A stretch of DNA of 22,575 nt from Candidatus Saccharibacteria bacterium UBA669 (lineage in GTDB: Bacteria; Patescibacteriota; Saccharimonadia; Saccharimonadales; Saccharimonadaceae): the NCBI GenBank assembly GCA_002299795.1, contig DBNP01000029.1, positions 1 to 22,575 of the forward strand. Reading direction: 5' to 3'. How positions within the stretch are numbered: the first letter of the stretch is position 1; each line of letters begins with the position of its first letter. Position numbers and translations under genes: made by a program. Shown piece by piece: positions 21,440 to 22,575 of the stretch. Under the pieces are notes generated by a model. It had not been told where the DNA came from, made no database searches, and was given only the letters and a program-made list of their open reading frames with translations.

Positions 21440-22486
21440 CTATTTATCGTCGTTCTCGGTGGGCTCGTCCTCAGTACCGTCGGTTGTCGCCTTGAGCTTC
21501 GCTTCGGCATTACCAGCATTCACTTCATAGCTAGTGTTGGTGCTCTCAAAGAAATTGACGAGTTCGTAGGTGTCATTGGCTGTTGCCATCCACTTAGCAG
21601 GATTACTAACATTGTAGTGTGGCTCGAAGCCCAGCTCTTCCAGGCGTCGATCGGTCAAGTATTTCACATACTGGTTGATATAGTCGGCGTTGAGGCCAAG
21701 AATACCGTTTGGTAGCAGCGCTTTGTTGTACTCCTCTTCCATAGCCACACCGTCGAGAATCATCTGCTTAATTTCCTCAGCAAATGCTGGATCCTGCAGA
21801 TCCTCATTCTCTTCGATGACCGTGAGAATTAGATTGATACCGAACTTAAGATGCAGTGACTCATCACGCACAATCCAGTCGATCAGACTACCAAAGTTTC
21901 GCAATAGATTTCGTTGTCGGAATGACAACGCAACCATGAAGCCACTATAGAACCAAATCCCTTCAAGAATGATGTTGTAGGCGATGAGGTTGCGGATGAA
22001 GTCTTTTTTACCATCAGTCGTAGTAATGTCCATAGTGTCTTCGGTCATGCGCTTGATGTACCTAGTCTCAAACTCTTCCTTGGCCGCCATCACCTTCTCG
22101 TCGACATGCGCGCTATAGGCTTTGTCACGATCAATCGGGAATGTATCGAGCACGTATTCAAACGCCATACAGTGGTTTGCTTCTTCCCACATCTGCTTGG
22201 CAAGGTACAGGTGACACTCGGCGGCGTTCACATAGGGATAGACGCCAAAAGCCAGCGCTTTGTTGACGAGTAGCTCATTCGGGTTGAAGTAGCTCATCAA
22301 AAACGTCACCGCATGACGTTCTTCATCGGTCATCTTCTCCCAGTCAGCGAGGTCTTGAGCAAGCTGGATCTCATTCGGAAACCAGGTGTTAGCAACCGCC
22401 TGATCGTACAGATCCATCGCCCATTGATAATGGATAGGTTTGAGTAGCAATCCATCCTGAATGCCAGCGCCTAAAATCTTTCCCAT
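21440..22486 (-). CDS. nrdB: Ribonucleotide reductase beta subunit, class Ic-like (Phe in place of Tyr)
   Basis: This 348-aa R2 protein houses the metal cofactor that starts deoxyribonucleotide synthesis with the R1 subunit. Metal ligands are E71, E102, H105, E175, E209 and H212 (FNPNE, WEEANH, IILEGIW, RDESLH). The radical-tyrosine position, four after H105, is F109. The first ligand is Glu rather than Asp. All ligand spacings equal those I recall for the Chlamydia trachomatis R2c protein, which uses a Mn/Fe centre. A tail tyrosine (NFFESTNTSYEV) for electron transfer to R1 is present, followed by an acidic C-terminus. A strong AAAGGAG ribosome site precedes the ATG. The alpha subunit is not in the window. 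Confidence 0.95.
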   Translation of the reverse strand: MGKILGAGIQDGLLLKPIHYQWAMDLYDQAVANTWFPNEIQLAQDLADWEKMTDEERHAVTFLMSYFNPNELLVNKALAFGVYPYVNAAECHLYLAKQMWEEANHCMAFEYVLDTFPIDRDKAYSAHVDEKVMAAKEEFETRYIKRMTEDTMDITTTDGKKDFIRNLIAYNIILEGIWFYSGFMVALSFRQRNLLRNFGSLIDWIVRDESLHLKFGINLILTVIEENEDLQDPAFAEEIKQMILDGVAMEEEYNKALLPNGILGLNADYINQYVKYLTDRRLEELGFEPHYNVSNPAKWMATANDTYELVNFFESTNTSYEVNAGNAEAKLKATTDGTEDEPTENDDK

Positions 22487-22554
22487 AGTATTTCTCCTTT
22501 GTCCGTTTGCTTTATTCCCAATACTGTTATTATGTCATATTTTGTGCAGTATAT

Positions 22555-22570
22555 TGTGAAATATGTCACA
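22555..22570. promoter_or_regulatory. CRP-like dyad upstream of the R2 gene
   Basis: TGTGA-N6-TCACA, a perfect 5+5 dyad matching the CRP-family half-site pattern, lies about 76 bases before the R2 start codon. Neighbouring AT-rich sequence contains a NrdR-like CACAATATACTG on the minus strand, a poor match to the NrdR box. A regulatory role is only suggested. Confidence 0.35.
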
Positions 22571-22575
22571 TTAGC

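Noticed and set aside
18739..21442. An 11-bp sequence (ATAGCAGGTAT) present at 18739 and inverted near 21432
   Set aside because: About a hundred such 11-mer matches are expected by chance in a window this size; no longer repeat or mobile-element feature surrounds either copy.

Overview
The window looks like the chromosome of a small-genome bacterium, most likely a Saccharibacteria (TM7)-type member of the Patescibacteria/CPR. That placement is inference. It rests on the tight gene packing, the protein variants (DnaG without its zinc ligands, a class Ic-like R2, single-purpose salvage and transport genes) and many short lineage-type unknown proteins; no rRNA is present to settle it. Base composition is near 50% GC, the standard code with UGA as stop fits every gene, and no tRNA, rRNA, CRISPR array or insertion sequence was found.

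Layout. 1-2800: a bidirectional terminator, then the rpoD/dnaG operon on the minus strand. 2801-4063: a proline-rich membrane-anchored protein and a convergent MmcQ/YjbR-type protein. 4064-5267: an unknown GC-rich gene and oligoribonuclease. 5427-6428: an orphan CCA-adding-like nucleotidyltransferase. 6505-7468: a divergent flavin reductase / HxlR regulator pair around a symmetrical operator. 7533-9594: mscL and argS. 9646-12317: pyrG, a 48-aa acidic microprotein and an unknown 275-aa protein. 12509-13687: a membrane-anchored thioredoxin coupled to a CcdA-like transporter. 13690-14898: an NRAMP-type Mn/Fe transporter. 15026-17076: an unknown 467-aa protein coupled to a PlsC-type acyltransferase. 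17188-18737: a two-gene unit of an unknown 350-aa protein and a small PD-(D/E)XK nuclease-like protein, the best candidate here for an undescribed system. 18786-20936: CYTH, DUF7768-like, unknown and DUF84/YjjX genes. 21045-22486: a small membrane protein and the ribonucleotide reductase beta subunit. No stretch over 300 bases lacks a gene.

Two expression styles recur. Many first genes have a -10 hexamer ending only 6-8 nt before the start codon, so their mRNAs should be leaderless. Operon-internal genes and a few GC-rich unknown genes instead have a Shine-Dalgarno sequence, and some of the latter have leaders with hairpins and strong terminators. Complete promoters share a TTGAC-type -35, an exact 17-nt spacer and often an extended TGC before the -10.

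Functionally the window combines replication and transcription initiation (DnaG, RpoD), nucleotide supply and clean-up (CTP synthase, R2, oligoribonuclease, DUF84 NTPase, possibly CYTH), translation (ArgS), envelope and ion handling (MscL, NRAMP, PlsC, Trx-CcdA) and a probable electrophile/redox response (HxlR plus flavin reductase).
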